A stretch of 64,000 nt of DNA from Sphingomonas sp. PAMC26645 (GTDB lineage: Bacteria; Pseudomonadota; Alphaproteobacteria; Sphingomonadales; Sphingomonadaceae): the NCBI RefSeq assembly GCF_004795835.1, contig NZ_CP039249.1:310001-374000 (forward strand). The letters are read 5' to 3'. This document shows positions 17,228-27,620 of this stretch, piece after piece; position 1 is the first letter of the stretch; the number at the start of each line of letters is the position of its first letter. Both the position numbers and the translations under genes were made by a program. The notes beneath the pieces were generated by a model, which made no database searches, was not told the origin of the DNA, and was given only the letters and a program-made list of their open reading frames with translations.

Positions 17228-20059
17228 TCATTTGGCGCCGGCTACCGACGCCGCGGGAATGACCTCGACCGGGAGGCCGATGCTGTCAAGCTGCGGGCGC
17301 ACCGTCTTCGCATCGCCGACCACGACCCAGATCGTCTTCTTCGGGTCGAGCGCCTGCTGGATCGCAGTGTTGAGTTGCGGCAGGTTAAGGCCCTGGTATC
17401 GCTGCGTGATCGTCGCGTAGTAATTGTCGGGTCGCTTGAGCAGATCGTTCTGCTGCATCGCGCCCAGCACCGCGTCCGACGTCTCGAAATTACCCGACAA
17501 CGAACGGATCGCGCCGTTGATCGCCCGGTCGAACTCCGCCTGGGTCATCGGCTCCTTGCCGAGGAACGCGCCGATATCGCTGCGCAGTGCGGCGATCGAC
17601 GGACCGGTCTGGTCCGCCTGAACGGGTGCCGACAGGATGTACGGTGCGGCGTTTTCCGACTGCTGGAAGCGACCCGAGACGCCGTAGGACCAGTGCTTGC
17701 TCTCGCGCAGGTCCATGTTGACGCGGCCGAGGAAGCTGCCGCCGAGCGCATCGTTCGCGGTCGCGATCGGCAACAGGTCCTGCGTGCCCTTCAGCCCGGT
17801 CGGCACGCCCGCGATGATCAGCGACTGCGGGCTGTCGGGCCGGTCGATCAGGACGATCTTCGGCGCGGACGGCGTCACGCTCGCCGGGAACGCCTTGACG
17901 CCTGCCGCCCCGGTCGGCCGCCACGTTCCGAAGCGCGCATCGAGCGCCGCCTTCACCTCGGCGAGCGGACGATCGCTGACGACGAAGATCTTCGCCTTGT
18001 CCGGCCGCAGCCAGGCCTGCTGGAAAGCGACCAGATCGGCGCGGGTCAGTGCCGCCACCGCCTTCGGATCGCCACTGCCCTGTGCCTTGGCATAGGGCGA
18101 GTTCGGCCCAAGCAGCGGTGGCAGCACGCGCGTCGCCAGTCCCTGCGGGCTGGTCAGTTCCTGCGCGATCTGTGCGAGCTGCTGGTTCTTGACGCGCGCG
18201 ACCTCGGCATCGGCGAATGCCGGGTTCTGCGCGATGTCGGCGAACAGCTCGACCGCGGGGGCGAGATTGGCGCTCGGTACCTGCAACGACAGGAAGGTCC
18301 GGTCGTTCGAAGCGCCCGTGCCGATCTCCGCCCCGAGCCGCTCCTTGGCTTCGGCCAGCGCGACCGAATCGCGCGTCGGCGTGCCCTCGTCCATCATCGA
18401 CAGCGTCAGCTGCTGCGTGCCGAGCTTGCCGGGGACGTCCGCCGCGACACCCGCATCGAAGCTGAGCACCGCCTGCGTCACCGGTACTGCCGTGCGCTGT
18501 GCGTAGACCAGCTCGATACCGTTCGCGAGGCGCGTACGCTGGACCGCCGGGAAGCTGAGGCCGGCAACCGTGCCGACGCCGGGCAGCGGCCCGCGCGTAC
18601 CCTTGAACGGCACGTCAGCGGCCGGCGGTACGTCGACCTTGGGCGGCACGACCGCATTGGCATAGGCATCGCGCGGTCCGGGCACGACGGTCAGCGAATA
18701 GGCCGGGCGCGACAGCCACTTGGCTGCAGCGGCTTTCACGCTCGCGGGCGTTTCGGCTGCAAGCTGCAGGAGCTGTTTCTTGTAGAAGCCCGGATCGTTC
18801 GAATACAGCGCGCCCTCGGCCAGCGTCACGGCCTTGCCGCCGAACCCGCCGACGGACTCGAGCCCTTCCATCGTGCTGGCCGCGGTCGTCGTCGCGACGC
18901 GGCTGACTTCGTCGGCGGTCGGCCCGTTCTTGATGAAGTCCGCCATGATCTCGTCGATGCGCTTCGACACGAGCGCGGGGTCGACGCCTTGCCGGACGAT
19001 CGCACGGATGCCGAACATGCCGAGCTGGCTGAAGCTGCGGTTATAGGCGGAGATGCTGACGACGAGCTTCTCCTTCTTGACCAGCGCGGTGTCGAACCGG
19101 CTGCTGGCGAGGCCGCCGAGCACCCCTGCCGCGACGTCGAGCGCGGTGCCGTCCTTGTCGTTCAGGCCGGGGACCACCCAGTTGCGGCTGACCATGACGG
19201 CGGCGACGCGGTCCTTGATCGTCTCGCTGACCGGAGCCGGCAGGGTCGGGATCGGCGCGGGTGGGACGATGCTCTCGGGGCCCTTCGGGATGCCGCCGAA
19301 ATACTTCTCGGCGAGCCGCTTGGCGGTGGCCGCATCGACGTCCCCGGCGAGCACCAGCACGGCGTTGTTCGGGCCGTAATGATCCTTGAACCAGTCCTTC
19401 ACCGTCTGCAGCGAGGCGGCGTCGAGATCCGCCATCGAGCCGATCGTGGTGTGGCCGTACGGGTGATCCGCGGGGAACAGCCCCTCGGTGATCTTGTACT
19501 GGGTCAGGCCGTAGGGCTGGTTGTCGCCCTGGCGCTTCTCGTTCTGGACGACGCCGCGCTGCTCGTCGAGCACGCCCTGCGTGATCGCGCCGGTAAGATA
19601 GCCCATCCGGTCGGATTCGAGGAACAGCGCGCGATCGAGCGCCGCGGTCGGCACCGTCTCGAAGTAATTGGTGCGATCGAAATAGGTGGTGCCGTTGAAG
19701 TCGGTCGCGCCGACCTGTTTCAGCGGTTCGAAGAAGTCGCCGGGGGCGTTCTCGGAGCCGTTGAACATCAGATGCTCGAACAGATGCGCGAAGCCGGTCT
19801 TGCCCTTAGGTTCGAACTTCGAGCCGACATTATACCAGACCGACACCGCCACCACCGGCGCCTTGCGGTCGGTGTGCACGACGACGCGCAGGCCGTTCTT
19901 CAGCGTAAACTGCTGGTAGGGAATATCGACCGACTTGACGAGGTCCGCGACCGGTGCAGGCTTTGCCGCGGGGGTCGCTGCGCGCTGGCCCTGACCGGAT
20001 GCGGGCGAGACGAGAGCAATTGCGGCGACGCCGGCAAGCGCGGTCATTTTCAAAGCCAT
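17228..20059 (-). CDS. M16 family zinc peptidase (pitrilysin/insulinase type), two-domain
   Basis: A 943-residue exported M16 metallopeptidase. After a signal peptide (MALKMTALAG to SPASGQ), the first M16 domain has the inverted zinc motif HLFEH (residues 92-96) and the downstream Glu in the GVVQNEKRQGDNQPYG region. A second M16 domain begins at about residue 500 (LANGIELVYAQRTAVPVTQ) and lacks the zinc motif, as in paired M16 proteins where one half is inactive. Such enzymes degrade oligopeptides in the periplasm. Cotranscribed with the small gene downstream. Confidence 0.94.
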   Translation of the reverse strand: MALKMTALAGVAAIALVSPASGQGQRAATPAAKPAPVADLVKSVDIPYQQFTLKNGLRVVVHTDRKAPVVAVSVWYNVGSKFEPKGKTGFAHLFEHLMFNGSENAPGDFFEPLKQVGATDFNGTTYFDRTNYFETVPTAALDRALFLESDRMGYLTGAITQGVLDEQRGVVQNEKRQGDNQPYGLTQYKITEGLFPADHPYGHTTIGSMADLDAASLQTVKDWFKDHYGPNNAVLVLAGDVDAATAKRLAEKYFGGIPKGPESIVPPAPIPTLPAPVSETIKDRVAAVMVSRNWVVPGLNDKDGTALDVAAGVLGGLASSRFDTALVKKEKLVVSISAYNRSFSQLGMFGIRAIVRQGVDPALVSKRIDEIMADFIKNGPTADEVSRVATTTAASTMEGLESVGGFGGKAVTLAEGALYSNDPGFYKKQLLQLAAETPASVKAAAAKWLSRPAYSLTVVPGPRDAYANAVVPPKVDVPPAADVPFKGTRGPLPGVGTVAGLSFPAVQRTRLANGIELVYAQRTAVPVTQAVLSFDAGVAADVPGKLGTQQLTLSMMDEGTPTRDSVALAEAKERLGAEIGTGASNDRTFLSLQVPSANLAPAVELFADIAQNPAFADAEVARVKNQQLAQIAQELTSPQGLATRVLPPLLGPNSPYAKAQGSGDPKAVAALTRADLVAFQQAWLRPDKAKIFVVSDRPLAEVKAALDARFGTWRPTGAAGVKAFPASVTPSAPKIVLIDRPDSPQSLIIAGVPTGLKGTQDLLPIATANDALGGSFLGRVNMDLRESKHWSYGVSGRFQQSENAAPYILSAPVQADQTGPSIAALRSDIGAFLGKEPMTQAEFDRAINGAIRSLSGNFETSDAVLGAMQQNDLLKRPDNYYATITQRYQGLNLPQLNTAIQQALDPKKTIWVVVGDAKTVRPQLDSIGLPVEVIPAASVAGAK

Positions 20060-20178
20060 ATGCGAACATTACCCCGTGTTTCAGAATGATATCGTCGCAG
20101 CATAGCCACGCTTTGTCGCCGGGCAACAGATAGATACGTCGAGTTTCGAGGCGATCCGCGCTGGTACGCCGGGACGTC

Positions 20179-21420
20179 TCACAGGTATCGCCACCACCAG
20201 CCGGTATGGGTCCGTTTGAACTGTCCGAACCACCGGCACGCGAACCAGCACGGCACGGCGGCGGCGGCGGCAACGAGCCAGATCGACGCGACGTTCGGGA
20301 CGCTGACCAGCCCCTTGATCGCGCCGCCCGTTACCGCACCGGTCAGGCTGTTCACGCCGTGGAGCAAATAGAGATGCAGGATATAGAAAAACAACGGCGC
20401 CGATCCGAACACCACGAGCACGCCGTTCAACCGCGCCGATGTGCGTTCGAACGCCGCGAGAAGCAGCATGCCGATGCCTAGCGTTAGCAGGAGGAAGTCC
20501 GCGGACGGTGGGTATTTGGTGAGGTTGAGAACGCTCATGATCGTCGCGAGCGGCGTTGCGGCCGCCTGCCACGGCAGCGGCTCGCCGTAGCCGTTCAGCG
20601 CGCGCAGTACCGCGAACAGCGCGAGCGCCGCAGCGCCGGTCATCACCAGGCGACGACGACGGACGTCTTGGTCGACCTGGCGCGCGAACCACGGCCCGAT
20701 CGACCAGCCAAGCGCGATGACGCCGATCCAGGGCAGCAACGGATAGGACGTCCGCGCCCTTGCGCCGAACGGCAGGTCGATAAACCCGCGATCGTGCAGC
20801 ATGCTCCAGGCGACATAGCCCGGCTGGTCGGACGTGAAGGTGATCGGATCGAGCAGATTGTGGCCCAGCACGATCGCCAGCCCGAGGACGAGCACGGCGA
20901 TGCGCGGAAGATGGACCAGCGCCGCCAGTGCGATCATCGCCAGCCCGATCACCCAGATCACCTGGAGATAGACGATCGCGGGGGTGGGATCGAACGACCA
21001 GGCGAAATTGACGACCGTCACTTCGAGCGCGACGAGGAACAGCCCGCGCTTCAGCAGGAACGACGACGCCGCTGTCCTGCCGCCGCCGGCATCTCCGCCG
21101 CGCGAGTCCGCGTATAGCGATGCGGCGAGCCCGGTCAGCAGCACGAAGACGGGCGCACACAGGTGCGCCGTGAGCCGCGTGAAGAACAGGGACGGCGGCG
21201 TCGCCGGCAACGCCATCGGGTCGCTCACCTGCATAGGGTAATAGAAGAGTTCGCGGGTGTGATCGACGAGCATCAGCAGCATGACGAACCCGCGCAGCGC
21301 ATCGACCGAGACGATCCGCGACCGCCTGGACTGCGCGCCCGTTGGAGCTTGCACAGGGGTATCGAACGCCAAGGCTCGCGTTCCGGCAACGTCGGGTATC
21401 GGACTTAAAACGGTTGACAA
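20179..21420 (-). CDS. DUF1624 / heparan-alpha-glucosaminide N-acetyltransferase-like membrane protein
   Basis: A 413-residue polytopic membrane protein with about ten hydrophobic segments. The first membrane segment carries RIVSVDALRGFVMLLMLVDH, the conserved D-x-x-RG and His of the YeiB/HGSNAT-like acyltransferase superfamily. The start codon is TTG at 21420, supported by GGAGGT 9 bases upstream. It is divergent from a siderophore-type receptor across only 57 bases, so the promoters overlap. Acyl or acetyl transfer to a glycan across the inner membrane is plausible; the substrate is unknown. Confidence 0.87.
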   Translation of the reverse strand: MSTVLSPIPDVAGTRALAFDTPVQAPTGAQSRRSRIVSVDALRGFVMLLMLVDHTRELFYYPMQVSDPMALPATPPSLFFTRLTAHLCAPVFVLLTGLAASLYADSRGGDAGGGRTAASSFLLKRGLFLVALEVTVVNFAWSFDPTPAIVYLQVIWVIGLAMIALAALVHLPRIAVLVLGLAIVLGHNLLDPITFTSDQPGYVAWSMLHDRGFIDLPFGARARTSYPLLPWIGVIALGWSIGPWFARQVDQDVRRRRLVMTGAAALALFAVLRALNGYGEPLPWQAAATPLATIMSVLNLTKYPPSADFLLLTLGIGMLLLAAFERTSARLNGVLVVFGSAPLFFYILHLYLLHGVNSLTGAVTGGAIKGLVSVPNVASIWLVAAAAAVPCWFACRWFGQFKRTHTGWWWRYL

Positions 21421-21477
21421 GATCGAAGCACCTCCGTCAATCGCGATGTTACATCATCACAGAGAAGGCAACAATTT

Positions 21478-23577
21478 TTGTCGACGCGTCCACGATCGAT
21501 CGCCTTCGCGAGCATTTTTTTGCTGCTCGCCTGCCCCGTTACTGCCGAGGCGCAGGACAAGACCGACCGCGATCCGGAGCGCGAGGAACGACGGGTCGAC
21601 GGCGAGGCCGAGACGATCGTCGTTCTCGGCACGCGCAGCACACGGGCGGATCGCACCCTGTCGTCGGACCTCGCCACCGAACGCATGTCGCAATCCAGCC
21701 GCTCGCTCGAGCGCGACCTGCTCACCGCGGCGGGGACGTACCGGCTCGGCGACGCGCTCGAACTCGTCAGCGGGGTCAGCAACCAGAACAACCGCGGCGG
21801 CTTCCTCGACAATTTCGCGATCCGCGGGTTTCTCGGCACGCCCGACGGCGGCGCCGAATATTATGTCGACGGGTTCCTCGCCAATCGTGGCCTCGCGCCG
21901 CCGGGCGATCCGGCGACGACCGAGCGGATCGAGGTGTTGAAGGGCCCGGCCGGCGCGCTGTTCGGCGACATCGATCCGGGCGGCCGCGTCAACATCGTCA
22001 GCAAGACGCCACGCTTCACACCCAGCGCGACCGCGACGTTCACCCATGGCTCGTTCGACACGCGCCGGGTCGAGATCAATGCGACCGGTCCGCTGTCCGA
22101 CACGATCGCCGCGCGGATCGTCGTCGCCACCGAGGACAGCGATGGCTGGCGCGATTTCGTGCCGTTGCGCCGCCGCGTCGTCGCGCCCTCGCTGACCTGG
22201 GCGCCACGCGATGGCCTTCGGCTGACCTATGTCGGCGAGATCACGCGGTTCGATGCGCCGTTCGATCGCGGCATCCCGGCGATCGGCGGCGACGCCAACG
22301 CGCTGCCACGGTCGCGGTTCTACGGGGAGCCCGGCGACGGCACGACGCGGTTTCGCAACCAGCGTCATCAACTGACCGGCGAGGCGCGGCTCGACGACCG
22401 TATCTCGCTCAATGGCGGCGTGGCCTGGCGGACGGGATCGCTCCGCGGGTTCTCGTCCGACCAGTCGCGGCTCGTCGGCGGCCAGACGCTGTGGCGCCAG
22501 CGACGTGCGCGCGACTACACCGTCGACGACCTGTCCGCGCGGCTGGAACTGACCGGACGGTTCGGCGCGCACCGTGCCAGCGTCGGCGTGAAGGGCTATA
22601 CGCTCGACTATCACGAGGGACTGTTGCGGCGGAACCCGACTGCGGCCAACCCGTATGCGATCGACGTGTTCGCGCCGGTTTACGGCGGGCAGGCGCTGCC
22701 GCTGGCGCCGTTCACGGACAATGACGAGACGCGGCGGTCCGCCACGCTGTATGCGCAGGACATGTGGGACGTGACCGATCGGTTCACGCTGACGGGTGGC
22801 GTCCGCTTCGATGCGTATCGCCAGCAGATCCACAACAACCGGACCGGCGTGGTCGGGCGAACGGTCGACGAGCCGGTGAACTTCCGGCTGGGTGGCCGAT
22901 ACGCGCTGAGCGACGTCTTCGCGGTCCATGCGAACTGGGGCGAAAGCTTCCTGCTCAACTCGGGCACGGGGCGCGACAACCAGGGATTCTCACCCGAACG
23001 TGGCAAGGGATACGAGATCGGCGGCACGGCCGCATTCCCGGGCGTCGACGTTGCGGTGACGTATTTCGACATCGCCAAGCGCGACATCCTGACCAACGAT
23101 CCGGTCGATCCGAACTTTCTCGCGCCGGTCGGCAAGTTGTCGAGCAAGGGGATCGAGTTCGACGCCTCGGTGCGCCTCGCGAAACGCTGGCAGGTCGTCG
23201 CCAACTATGCCTGGACGCGCGCGCGGACCGACGACAGCATCTTCGCGACCGACCGCGTGCTCAACGTGCCCGAACATGCCGCGACAGTGTTCGCGATTGG
23301 GCGCTTCCTCGACGACGAGGGGCGTGGGCCATCAATTAGCGCTGGCGCCAGCTACATAGGCAAGCGGGCGGGCGCGATCGACACGAGCGGGCTCGTCCTG
23401 CCCGACTATGTGAAGGCCAAGGCGGCGGTCGAATACGCGGTCTCGCGGCGTCTGTCGGTGCGCGCCGAGGCCGACAATCTGTTCGACGCCCGGTTCGCGC
23501 AGAGTTCGTACAGCCCGGTGTGGGTCTTCCCGGGGGCACCGCGGACGGTCCGGCTGTCAGTTCGCTTGAGCCAGTGA
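21478..23577 (+). CDS. TonB-dependent siderophore receptor
   Basis: A 699-residue outer-membrane receptor. Signal peptide SIAFASIFLLLACPVTAEAQ, a TonB box-like ETIVVLG, then a plug domain with FAIRGF, VDGFLANRG and the diagnostic ERIEVLKGPAGALFG, DPGGRVNIVSK. The barrel follows and ends in an aromatic-rich strand and VRLSVRLSQ. The plug spacing fits ferrichrome/pyoverdine-type siderophore receptors. The TTG start at 21478 has AGAAGG 9 bases upstream. The ligand cannot be deduced, and I see no clear Fur box in the short upstream gap. Confidence 0.93.
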   Translation: MSTRPRSIAFASIFLLLACPVTAEAQDKTDRDPEREERRVDGEAETIVVLGTRSTRADRTLSSDLATERMSQSSRSLERDLLTAAGTYRLGDALELVSGVSNQNNRGGFLDNFAIRGFLGTPDGGAEYYVDGFLANRGLAPPGDPATTERIEVLKGPAGALFGDIDPGGRVNIVSKTPRFTPSATATFTHGSFDTRRVEINATGPLSDTIAARIVVATEDSDGWRDFVPLRRRVVAPSLTWAPRDGLRLTYVGEITRFDAPFDRGIPAIGGDANALPRSRFYGEPGDGTTRFRNQRHQLTGEARLDDRISLNGGVAWRTGSLRGFSSDQSRLVGGQTLWRQRRARDYTVDDLSARLELTGRFGAHRASVGVKGYTLDYHEGLLRRNPTAANPYAIDVFAPVYGGQALPLAPFTDNDETRRSATLYAQDMWDVTDRFTLTGGVRFDAYRQQIHNNRTGVVGRTVDEPVNFRLGGRYALSDVFAVHANWGESFLLNSGTGRDNQGFSPERGKGYEIGGTAAFPGVDVAVTYFDIAKRDILTNDPVDPNFLAPVGKLSSKGIEFDASVRLAKRWQVVANYAWTRARTDDSIFATDRVLNVPEHAATVFAIGRFLDDEGRGPSISAGASYIGKRAGAIDTSGLVLPDYVKAKAAVEYAVSRRLSVRAEADNLFDARFAQSSYSPVWVFPGAPRTVRLSVRLSQ

Positions 23578-23598
23578 TCCGCGGCGGACTTTGCCCCG

Positions 23599-26220
23599 TT
23601 AGAAGAACAGTTTGCGGATGCTGAGGCGGACGGTGCGGCCGAGCGGGTCGAGATAGTCGGGCTGGTAGGTGTTGGGCACCGTGCCGGTCGCGTCGGTGAC
23701 GCGCTGGCGGGTGTTGAAGACGTTATCGACCGACAGGCTGACGCGCATGCCGCGCAGCCACGGATGCGCCTTCACCCATTCGAGCCGCTGGCCGAGATCG
23801 GCGAACAGGCGAGCATTGGCGGTGGCGAGGCCGCCGAAATTGAGCGTCTCGGGCGCGGCGATCGTGCCGCCGTTGACGCGCGTGCCGGTCGCGTAGTTGG
23901 CGGAGATGCGCGCGCCGAGACCGTTGTTGGTGTATCCGGCTTGCGCCTCCAGCTCGTGACGCGCCTGCCCGCCGCTGTTGCCGATCGCGTCGCCGTTCAG
24001 CAGGTTCAGACTCGGGCCGCCGTCTGCGACGAGGACGCGATCGGTGAAGTGCCAGGTGTGGTAAACCGCGAACTGAATGCGGCCGCCGGCCTGCCCGCCG
24101 CGTCCGCCGAAGCCACGCCCGCCTCCGCCGCCGCCGCCGGGACCACCAGCGCCGGGGCCGCCCGCGCGCGGACCGTCGCCACGCGGACCATCGCCGCCTG
24201 CGCCACCGGGACGACGGGAGCCGCCCGGCGGTTGCAGGCCTTCGAACGGGTTGGGACCGGTGCCTGCACGATACGCCTCGAGCTCGCGCTGTATCTTAGA
24301 CTTGAGCGGCGCCGAGAAGTTGATCCCCCAGCGCAGTTCGGAGCGATCGCTGCGCGCGAAATTGATCGGCCGGCGATCGACCTGAAGCAGGGCGCCGCCG
24401 GCGTCGCGCTGGAAGCGATCGGGGAACGCCGCCTCGATCGCCGCCGTCGCTGCGGGGAAGGCTGCAATCGGGTTGTCGACCCGGCTCTCGACATAGTTGG
24501 CGGTGATCGAGAGGTCCTTGGCGGACCAGGGCTTTATCGTCAGCCCGACTTTCTTGACGTGATTGTTGTCCGCGACCAGCCCGGGATTGCCGCCGCTGAT
24601 CGTCGTGACGGTCGCGGTCTCGCCGCGCACATAGTCGAACACGCGGACGTTGGGCGTGGTGATCGACGGGTTGCCAAGCTGCTGCGCGGTCGGTGCCTCG
24701 TCGGTGTCGGTCACGGATGCGATCACGCGCACGCCTTCGATCGGCGACCAGTTCGCGCCGTAGCCGAGTGTTTGCAGCGTGCCGAAGTCCGACAGATGAT
24801 CCTCGGCGAGGTTGAAGTTCGCCGACAGCGTTCCGAGGAACGGCAGCACATCCTTCGACCGGCTCGTCAGCGGCACGTCGACATTGACCTGGCCATTGAC
24901 CGTGTCGCGCGACACCCGTCCCTGCGTATCGACCCCGAGGAGATTGACGGTGCGGTACGAGCGGCTTTTGAAATCGGCGGTTTCGGCACCGAGCTTGATC
25001 GTCGTCGAGACTGCGCCTGCGGGCAGCGAGAACAGGGTGCCGTTCGCGACCGCATCCAGTTCACCGGTGCTCTGTGTCGCATAGGCGCGGTTGCCGGGCA
25101 GTGCGCCGAAGTCGCTCGCGCTCAGCCGGCCGAACGGGTTCGCGGTCGGATCGCCGGCGCGGATGCGGGCAGCGAAGGCGCTCGCGTCGACGCCGGTCTC
25201 GGTGAAGGTCTGCGTGTCGCTGCGGTCGTAATTGCCCGTCACGTTCCAGCGCCACGTGCCGATATCGCCGTTGAGTGTGGTGCCGAGATGCGCGGCGATC
25301 GACGAGGTGCGCTGGGTCAGCGGCAGGACGCCGTCGTCTTCGATCGCGCGATTGACGGGCGTGGTGCTGCCGAACGGCGTCAGCGCGACGACGGGCAGGC
25401 CGTTGAGGCTGCGGCTGTCGGTCGATTCTAGGCGGCCGTTGATCGTCGCGCCGATGTTGCCGAAGATGTTGCGCGCATAGACGCTGTTCGCGGTGAAGGT
25501 GCTGGTCGCGGACTGGAGCGTGCGGAACGGCCGCTGGTCGACGACATTGCCATCCGCGCCGAGCCCGCTGTTCGCGGTCTGCTGAGGCTGGAGGATGTCG
25601 CGCTGCGATTCGGTGAGCGGCTCGCTCGACGTGTATTCGACGTGCAGGTTGAGCCGGCGATCGCGCGCGATGTTGAGCATATCAAGCGAGCCCTTGGGGG
25701 TATTGCCCCCACCCTCGGTCGCCTGCGTGTCGGCGGCCTCCGCGGTCACCGCGCGAAAGCGGCGGCGCAGGACGAAGTTCACGACCTTCTGGTCGGCACG
25801 GTAGCCGTATTTGAGCGCGACCTCCTCGGGCAGGATCTCGACGCGCTGGATCGCCTCGGTCGGGATGTCGCGAATTTCGCTGAAGCTGGAGATGCGGCGG
25901 CCGTTGAGCAGCACGACCGGCGCGCCGCCGCTGCCACGACCGCTGGTGGTCTGCGGGCTGAGTTCGTTGAGCAGGTCGGAGACCGTGCTGACGCCGTAGG
26001 ACCGGATCTCTGCCTGACCCAAAGTCTGGTCTGGCGGGATATCGCCGATCACCGCGCCCGGCAGCTTGCGCGAACCCGTGACGACGATCTCCTCGGATTC
26101 GCCGCCCTCGTCCTGCTCGGGCGCTTGCGCGGCGGGTGCGGCGGCGGGGCGCGACGGTGCCTGTTGCGCGGCCACCATTGCAGGCATGCTCACTGCCAGA
26201 ACCAGACCCAAACTGCGCAT
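23599..26220 (-). CDS. TonB-dependent receptor with glycine-rich loop
   Basis: An 873-residue outer-membrane receptor. Signal peptide MRSLGLVLAVSMPAMVAAQ, a TonB box EEIVVTGSR and a plug with VSTVSDLLNELSPQT, VLLNGRRI and IQRVEILPEEVALKYG. The C-terminal strand ends in FF. A long Gly/Arg/Pro-rich run (GPRGDGPRAGGPGAGGPG, then RGFGGRGG) near residues 680-720 interrupts the barrel, probably as an extracellular loop. The frame is open upstream through the MFS gene, but the signal peptide fixes the start at about 26220. Lying 92 bases behind a sugar-porter gene, it may bring in a carbohydrate; that is inference. Confidence 0.9.
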   Translation of the reverse strand: MRSLGLVLAVSMPAMVAAQQAPSRPAAAPAAQAPEQDEGGESEEIVVTGSRKLPGAVIGDIPPDQTLGQAEIRSYGVSTVSDLLNELSPQTTSGRGSGGAPVVLLNGRRISSFSEIRDIPTEAIQRVEILPEEVALKYGYRADQKVVNFVLRRRFRAVTAEAADTQATEGGGNTPKGSLDMLNIARDRRLNLHVEYTSSEPLTESQRDILQPQQTANSGLGADGNVVDQRPFRTLQSATSTFTANSVYARNIFGNIGATINGRLESTDSRSLNGLPVVALTPFGSTTPVNRAIEDDGVLPLTQRTSSIAAHLGTTLNGDIGTWRWNVTGNYDRSDTQTFTETGVDASAFAARIRAGDPTANPFGRLSASDFGALPGNRAYATQSTGELDAVANGTLFSLPAGAVSTTIKLGAETADFKSRSYRTVNLLGVDTQGRVSRDTVNGQVNVDVPLTSRSKDVLPFLGTLSANFNLAEDHLSDFGTLQTLGYGANWSPIEGVRVIASVTDTDEAPTAQQLGNPSITTPNVRVFDYVRGETATVTTISGGNPGLVADNNHVKKVGLTIKPWSAKDLSITANYVESRVDNPIAAFPAATAAIEAAFPDRFQRDAGGALLQVDRRPINFARSDRSELRWGINFSAPLKSKIQRELEAYRAGTGPNPFEGLQPPGGSRRPGGAGGDGPRGDGPRAGGPGAGGPGGGGGGGRGFGGRGGQAGGRIQFAVYHTWHFTDRVLVADGGPSLNLLNGDAIGNSGGQARHELEAQAGYTNNGLGARISANYATGTRVNGGTIAAPETLNFGGLATANARLFADLGQRLEWVKAHPWLRGMRVSLSVDNVFNTRQRVTDATGTVPNTYQPDYLDPLGRTVRLSIRKLFF

Positions 26221-26312
26221 ACCCGTTCCACCCCGATGATCGAGCATGCCGATTAGGCGGCAATTGTCGCAGGATTGTGCCGGTTCGGCGGTGCTTTCGT
26301 CACAAGCGCGGG

Positions 26313-27620
26313 TTATCGCGACATATGCGCTTCCATCTCCTCCAGCGGCACGCCCTTGGTCTCGGGGAAGTAGAGGAACACGGTCACGAACTGCACCGCC
26401 ATCATCGCGGCGAAGAACAGGAACGGGGCGCCTGCCGACCATGCTGCAGCGATCGGGAAGACCTGCGCGATCACCGCGTTCCAGCCCCAGTGGCTCGATG
26501 ACCCGATGCTCGATCCGCGCGCGCGGACGTTCTGCGGGAAGACCTCGGAGATATAGACCCAGATCACCGCGCCCGAGCCCGGCGCGAAGAACATGATGAA
26601 GACGATCAGCGACGGTAGCAGCAGCCAGTTGGGCAGCACGCCGAGCAGCGCCAGCCCGCCGACGGTGAGCGCCGCGGTCATGCCGGCCGAGCCCCAGAGC
26701 AGCAGCGTGCGACGGCCGATCCGGTCGATCAGCAGCATCCCGAGCAGCGTGAAGACCATGTTGGCGACCCCGATCATCACCGCCTGGAGATCGGGCGAAA
26801 GGCTCCCGCCGGACGCCTTGAAGATGTCGTTGAGGTAATAGAGGAACGCGTTGATACCGCTGAACTGGTTGAACATAGCGACCAGGAACGCGAGCGTGAT
26901 CGGCTTGCGGTGACGCGTCCAGGAGAGCTTCGCATCGCCCTTCGGCGCATCGAGGTCCGCGCGCGCGACGTCGGGGCTCATGCCGACCAGCGCGAGCACC
27001 TGCTTCGCCTCGACGTCGCGGCCCTTGGCGAGCAGCCAGCGCGGCGAATTGGGAATGCGGAACAGCAATGCGAAGAACACCAGCGACGGCGCCGCGACGA
27101 TCCCGAGCTTCCACCGCCACTCGACGTCGCCGAGATCGAGCGAACCGATGACCGCGTTCGAGACATAGGCGAGCAGGATGCCGAGGATGACCGCGAACTG
27201 GAAGCCGCCGACCATCTTGCCGCGCTGTGCCGGTGGCGCGAGCTCGGCGATATAGGCGGGCGCGAGTACCGACGAGCCGCCGATCGCGATGCCGTTGATG
27301 AAGCGGAAGCCGATGAAGCTGTGCCAGTTCCACGCCAGCGCGCAGCCAAGCGCGGTGACGACGTAGAGGAAGGCGAGCATTCGCAGCACGTTGCGGCTGC
27401 CATAGCGATCACCGAGCGTGCCCACGAACAGCGCGCCGATCAGCGTACCCCAAAGCGCGGACGACACGGTGAAGCCGAGCCACGCCTCGCTGAGCGCGAA
27501 CTTCGCCTTCAGCGCGCCGGTGACGCCGGCGATCACCGCGGTATCGAAACCGAACAACAGCCCGGCAAGCGCGGCGGTGGCGACGCTCGCGATCAGGATC
27601 GTGCGGGGCTGCGCGCTCAT
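26313..27620 (-). CDS. MFS transporter, sugar porter family
   Basis: A 435-residue inner-membrane transporter with about 12 membrane segments. Sugar-porter signatures are GDRYGSR after segment 2, IPNSPRWLLAKGR at the central loop, FNQFSGINAFLYYLNDIF, DRIGRRTLL and the closing FPETKGVPLEEME. ATG 27620 starts just before the first membrane helix; the longer frame to 27710 adds a basic, unlikely extension. It lies directly upstream of a TonB-dependent receptor on the same strand, suggesting an outer- plus inner-membrane uptake pair for a sugar. Confidence 0.93.
   Translation of the reverse strand: MSAQPRTILIASVATAALAGLLFGFDTAVIAGVTGALKAKFALSEAWLGFTVSSALWGTLIGALFVGTLGDRYGSRNVLRMLAFLYVVTALGCALAWNWHSFIGFRFINGIAIGGSSVLAPAYIAELAPPAQRGKMVGGFQFAVILGILLAYVSNAVIGSLDLGDVEWRWKLGIVAAPSLVFFALLFRIPNSPRWLLAKGRDVEAKQVLALVGMSPDVARADLDAPKGDAKLSWTRHRKPITLAFLVAMFNQFSGINAFLYYLNDIFKASGGSLSPDLQAVMIGVANMVFTLLGMLLIDRIGRRTLLLWGSAGMTAALTVGGLALLGVLPNWLLLPSLIVFIMFFAPGSGAVIWVYISEVFPQNVRARGSSIGSSSHWGWNAVIAQVFPIAAAWSAGAPFLFFAAMMAVQFVTVFLYFPETKGVPLEEMEAHMSR

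Noticed and set aside
17204..20089. 961-codon plus-strand open frame
   Set aside because: It is antisense to the well-supported M16 peptidase. The Arg/Asp/Leu-heavy composition is typical of the shadow frame of a G+C-rich gene and it has no motif.
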